Assembly: GCF_018132105.1 (NCBI RefSeq) | Contig: NZ_JWHL01000004.1 | Location: forward strand, 84,429-148,428 | DNA length: 64,000 nt | Reading direction: 5' to 3' | Source of the DNA: Methanocalculus chunghsingensis | GTDB taxonomy: Archaea > Halobacteriota > Methanomicrobia > Methanomicrobiales > Methanocorpusculaceae | Shown: in pieces, positions 62,401-64,000 of the stretch | Layout: the number at the start of each line of letters is the position of its first letter | Numbering within the stretch: the stretch's first letter is position 1 | Made by a program: the position numbers and the translations under genes | Notes under the pieces: generated by a model | The model's input: only the letters and a program-made list of their open reading frames with translations | Told to the model about the DNA's origin: nothing | The model's database searches: none

Positions 62401-62860
62401 GATGAAGCGTGAGGCCTTCCTCACCTCATACCATGCCATCAATACGAATTTCAAAGAGATCTATGCCAGCCTCTCAAGCGGATGGGGGCAGTTGATCCTT
62501 GAGAATGAGGAGGATCCCTTCAGTGGCGGCCTCACGTTTGAGGTTCACCCGCAGGATAAGAAGGTGCACCGGCTGAATATGATGAGTGGTGGGGAGAAGT
62601 CGCTTGTGACGCTTGCCCTGATATTTGCTATCCAGCGGTATATGCCGGCACCCTTCTATGGTCTTGATGAGGTTGATATGCATCTTGACGGTTCAAATGT
62701 CGAGGGGATATCACGGATGATCCGGACCCTCTCAGAACAGTCTCAGTTCATCTCAATATCACTTCGGAAACCGATGATCCAGGCGGCAGATCGGATCATC
62801 GGGGTGACGATCCGGCCTGACAAGAGCACGCTTGTAACGGGTATGAAGTGCAATGTCTGA
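59417..62860 (+). CDS. smc: Chromosome segregation protein SMC
   Basis: A 1147-residue SMC. N-terminal LEIDNFKSFARKTRIPFE is followed by Walker A SGPNGSGKSNILD near residue 32; two long coiled coils surround a hinge at about residues 510-620 (EGVYGTIAQLGRAPPDYATA); the C-terminal head has MSGGEKSLVTLALIFAIQRY and Walker B FYGLDEVDMHLD. Starts with TTG at 59417, since the frame has no ATG before the conserved beginning. Overlaps scpA by 8 bp. Confidence 0.95.
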   Translation: MHITQLEIDNFKSFARKTRIPFETGFTVISGPNGSGKSNILDSILFALGITSARGLRAERLTDLINSGSAKNTAEVIVSFSDGTRITRRIKRTPNGYYSYHYLNGRLSKQSEILAFLSRHGIKPHGYNIVMQGDVARIMEMSDGERRKIVDEIAGVAEFDLKRDQAMAELEVVRGRIDREEILLHELLERLDVLKNEREQALHYKRLQEDLESFVAMRNVALLREKKREEVSIQGMITEHESAITRIADDIAHDTHERDFLRSEMKEIDEEISRMTGPEYLRILSEIEEAKGTIRLSEQGIQRNIRERETNLEAVNRKFADIRRSEATVKERTDGIRNLSIDRANLGMELSGLKAKMEKAEKELAEASEDTEGAQEELFSSMGDLEEMKAERSRLLSEKDGIIERSRIRVSERERLAPRLQAARDERHEKEREVREASVELTDLQEEQRAGDQQLSSIEKKLMTLRGSHEEVRSNLRSLEQKQVRLEAQQQAQGEAGGRAIEAVLGMEGVYGTIAQLGRAPPDYATALNVAAGGRLHHVVASDDQIAADAIRFLKEGRLGRVTFLPLSKLRVPPPLPPVSGDGIIDYAIRLIEYDPAYERAFSLIFGTTLVVDTMEHGRRLLGRHRMVTLEGDLLERTGAMTGGSVKREMKGFGAAVDREISQLAGRISDLRREEEELAAAISRQAAVAEELRADRQAAGQKAARLELIISEYGKRIAALDAEILGLEESLSTLAGGEKEIAEEIAALEERLDILTERIGETNTRIAEIKKRIAESETLRLSEQIQGLKRQIEDLERRLRNKEADIADLQRERQYFQKRIEEMTAEKEALLEKNITLETETRGLEETIAGSRERISTLEEEQRSFSDEIEGLRQKRSGIDEQIAAMERKLHQHAHDNERHIIQLDALRERAQSIADEIAALAPDVSGIECNLSHEEIEEGIATTERQIRKIGAVNMLAIEEYDRVSARVSERTERKEILSRERSDLIERIEGFERMKREAFLTSYHAINTNFKEIYASLSSGWGQLILENEEDPFSGGLTFEVHPQDKKVHRLNMMSGGEKSLVTLALIFAIQRYMPAPFYGLDEVDMHLDGSNVEGISRMIRTLSEQSQFISISLRKPMIQAADRIIGVTIRPDKSTLVTGMKCNV

Positions 62861-63629
62861 AGCGACAGCCCTGCAGGATGGTATCGCCGAGGAGCCGATC
62901 GAGATCCTCGTCCGGATGGCGGAGGAGGGGGAGATCGATCCCTGGAATATTGATATTGTTCTTGTAACGGACCGGTTCCTCGGGGAGCTTGAGCGGCGCA
63001 GGGAGCTTGACCTTCGGATCTCCGGGAGGACACTCCTCTATGCGTCAATCCTCCTTCGGATGAAGTCTGATATTCTCCTTGAACGCCATGTTGTTTCTGA
63101 AGAGGAGGAGATCATCGATGAGTATGATGATGGCGCTCTCTTCTTTGATGACGTGGTGGACTCGGATGGTGCTGGGTCACACCTGGGACCAATCGAGGCG
63201 CTTGAACGGGAGATTCAGCGAAGGATCAAAAGGAAGGAGTACCGGACGCGGCCGGTGACGCTCTACGAGCTGATCACCCAGCTGAAGCTTGCTGAGAAGG
63301 AGGAGCGGCGGCGGCAGAAACGGCGCCACCTCCCGGATGAGGATGATGATCTCCTCACGTTTGCCGATGATGTGGTGGAGATTGCCCATGATGAGGTGTA
63401 CGAGGAGCTCTCCACCTCGATCCATGCAACTCTCATCTCCCTCGATCCCACCGGCCTTGAGCCGATTCCGCTCTCCCGGATCGCCTCTGAGATGCGCCTC
63501 CCTCACTTTGATGTCTATATCCCAATCCTCTTCCTGATGCTTGACGGACGGGTGGATCTCCTCCAGGAGGAGTTCTATGGGGAACTCTATATTGCGCGTT
63601 TCCCACTTGACCACCCTGAGGAGATCTGA
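62853..63629 (+). CDS. scpA: Segregation and condensation protein A
   Basis: A 258-residue kleisin. The N-terminal EEPIEILVRMAEEGEIDPWN, IDIVLVTDRFLGELERRREL and SGRTLLYASILLRMKSDILL bind the SMC neck, an acidic middle (EEEEIIDEYDDGALFFDD) follows, and the winged-helix end PLSRIASEMRLPHFDVYIPI binds the SMC head. Cotranscribed with smc. No scpB follows in the window. Confidence 0.9.
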   Translation: MSEATALQDGIAEEPIEILVRMAEEGEIDPWNIDIVLVTDRFLGELERRRELDLRISGRTLLYASILLRMKSDILLERHVVSEEEEIIDEYDDGALFFDDVVDSDGAGSHLGPIEALEREIQRRIKRKEYRTRPVTLYELITQLKLAEKEERRRQKRRHLPDEDDDLLTFADDVVEIAHDEVYEELSTSIHATLISLDPTGLEPIPLSRIASEMRLPHFDVYIPILFLMLDGRVDLLQEEFYGELYIARFPLDHPEEI

Positions 63630-63734
63630 ATATGGGCAGAAGAGGGACTTTGATGGGTGTGGCACCGGCTTCGATCCCTGCAAAATCACGGCTTTATCCG
63701 AACCTTTATAAGTACGAATAGCATTCTATGTAGA

Positions 63735-63935
63735 GTCGCAGGAGGCAGGAGGGCGCCGCGACGGGGCACTGCTCCGCGCAAAAGCGCCCGAATCAGCCGC
63801 AACCCGGAGCATATCCGGGATTGTGGCATCCTGCCTCCGACCGGGCGCAACTCCCTTGCAGGGGGCCTGCGCCACCGGGTCCCGGCGGTATACATGCCGG
63901 GGCTCGTCAGGGTGGTGAAGAGATTCGATGGGTTC
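63735..63935 (+). ncRNA. Candidate structured RNA, identity unknown
   Basis: After scpA, a strong promoter-like element (GAACCTTTATAAGT, TATA at 63705-63712) precedes about 200 bp of very GC-rich sequence with no coding character. A long-range stem joins GGAGGCAGGA (63741-63750) to TCCTGCCTCC (63829-63838). Local hairpins are CCCGG/CCGGG (63803-63819), GGCGCA/TGCGCC (63844-63873) and CCGGC/GCCGG (63882-63900). I cannot match it to SRP RNA, RNase P RNA or a tRNA. A second TATA-like ACCTATATAACC at 63952 probably serves another RNA or gene beyond the window. The 3' end is a guess. Confidence 0.5.
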
Positions 63936-64000
63936 AGCTGCTTTGGCAGGAACCTATATAACCTCTCCCCGCTAACATGTATAATCTGCGCAGGAGATTC

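Noticed and set aside
63735..63935. Naming the RNA at the window end SRP RNA or RNase P RNA
   Set aside because: A segment near 63882-63905 (CCGGCGGTATACATGCCGGG) loosely recalls part of archaeal 7S RNA, but the helix 8 motifs of SRP and the GGAGGAAA motif of RNase P are absent.

Overview
The window looks like chromosome from a methanogenic archaeon, most likely of the order Methanomicrobiales; a halotolerant genus such as Methanocalculus would fit, but genus is inference. The evidence is F420 biosynthesis (cofC, cofE), a methanogenesis marker 8 homologue, two DUF1890/DUF1894 pairs, Sep-tRNA:Cys-tRNA synthase, archaeal-type metK, RIO2, cupin-type phosphoglucose isomerase, smc-scpA, archaeal TATA boxes and a tRNA without an encoded CCA end. 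Genes are dense, with many 1-16 bp overlaps, so most lie in operons.

1-15.6 kb is a sulfur island. It holds a LarE-like sulfurtransferase, an O-acetylhomoserine sulfhydrylase, SepCysS, a CcdA/thioredoxin-like relay, a ThiF-like E1, tRNA-Cys(GCA), a radical SAM enzyme with DUF1890 and DUF1894, nadA, a serine acetyltransferase fused to DUF59, cysK, metX with CBS domains, a ThiR-like regulator, an internally deleted mini-LarE, a cysteine desulfurase and fdhD. Six copies of a 14-bp palindrome (TTCACAATTGTGAA and near variants) sit at the promoters of these units and were seen nowhere else in the window. This is the strongest candidate for a new regulatory system: a cysteine/sulfur regulon that appears to include tRNA-Cys itself.

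15.6-20.6 kb carries a ferredoxin, a DUF6448 protein, a cupin, hcp and its presumed HxlR-type regulator plus an iron-sulfur partner. A RelBE-like toxin-antitoxin cassette has split the hcp/regulator pair and is flanked by 189-bp direct repeats made of the hcp start, the promoter and the regulator start. A scar of the same cassette lies at 38.5 kb. 20.6-26.6 kb is a methyl-cycle and glycine-betaine cluster (ahcY, a sarcosine/dimethylglycine-type methyltransferase, a betaine-binding lipoprotein, a CofE-like protein, metK).

26.9-31.6 kb holds membrane proteins, a condensation-domain protein, a ferritin-like protein and a UbiA prenyltransferase. 31.6-38.1 kb is a defence-like island, AT-rich in its first 3 kb: an ATPase with a TOPRIM-like partner, a dead toxin-antitoxin module, a 36/36/36 repeat and an hsdR without hsdM or hsdS. 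From 39.5 to 43.1 kb, marker 8, a second ThiF, NcsA and a SAMP-type carrier form one operon, facing a second DUF1890/DUF1894 pair.

43-64 kb is mostly housekeeping: dGTPase, a flavin disulfide oxidoreductase, an NrpR effector domain, pgi, nadE, a degenerate NcsA paralogue, rio2, DUF460, thiL, cofC, then cofE-folP-folD-glyA on the other strand, and a coiled-coil protein with smc and scpA. The window ends in a probable structured RNA with a strong TATA box and no identity I can assign.
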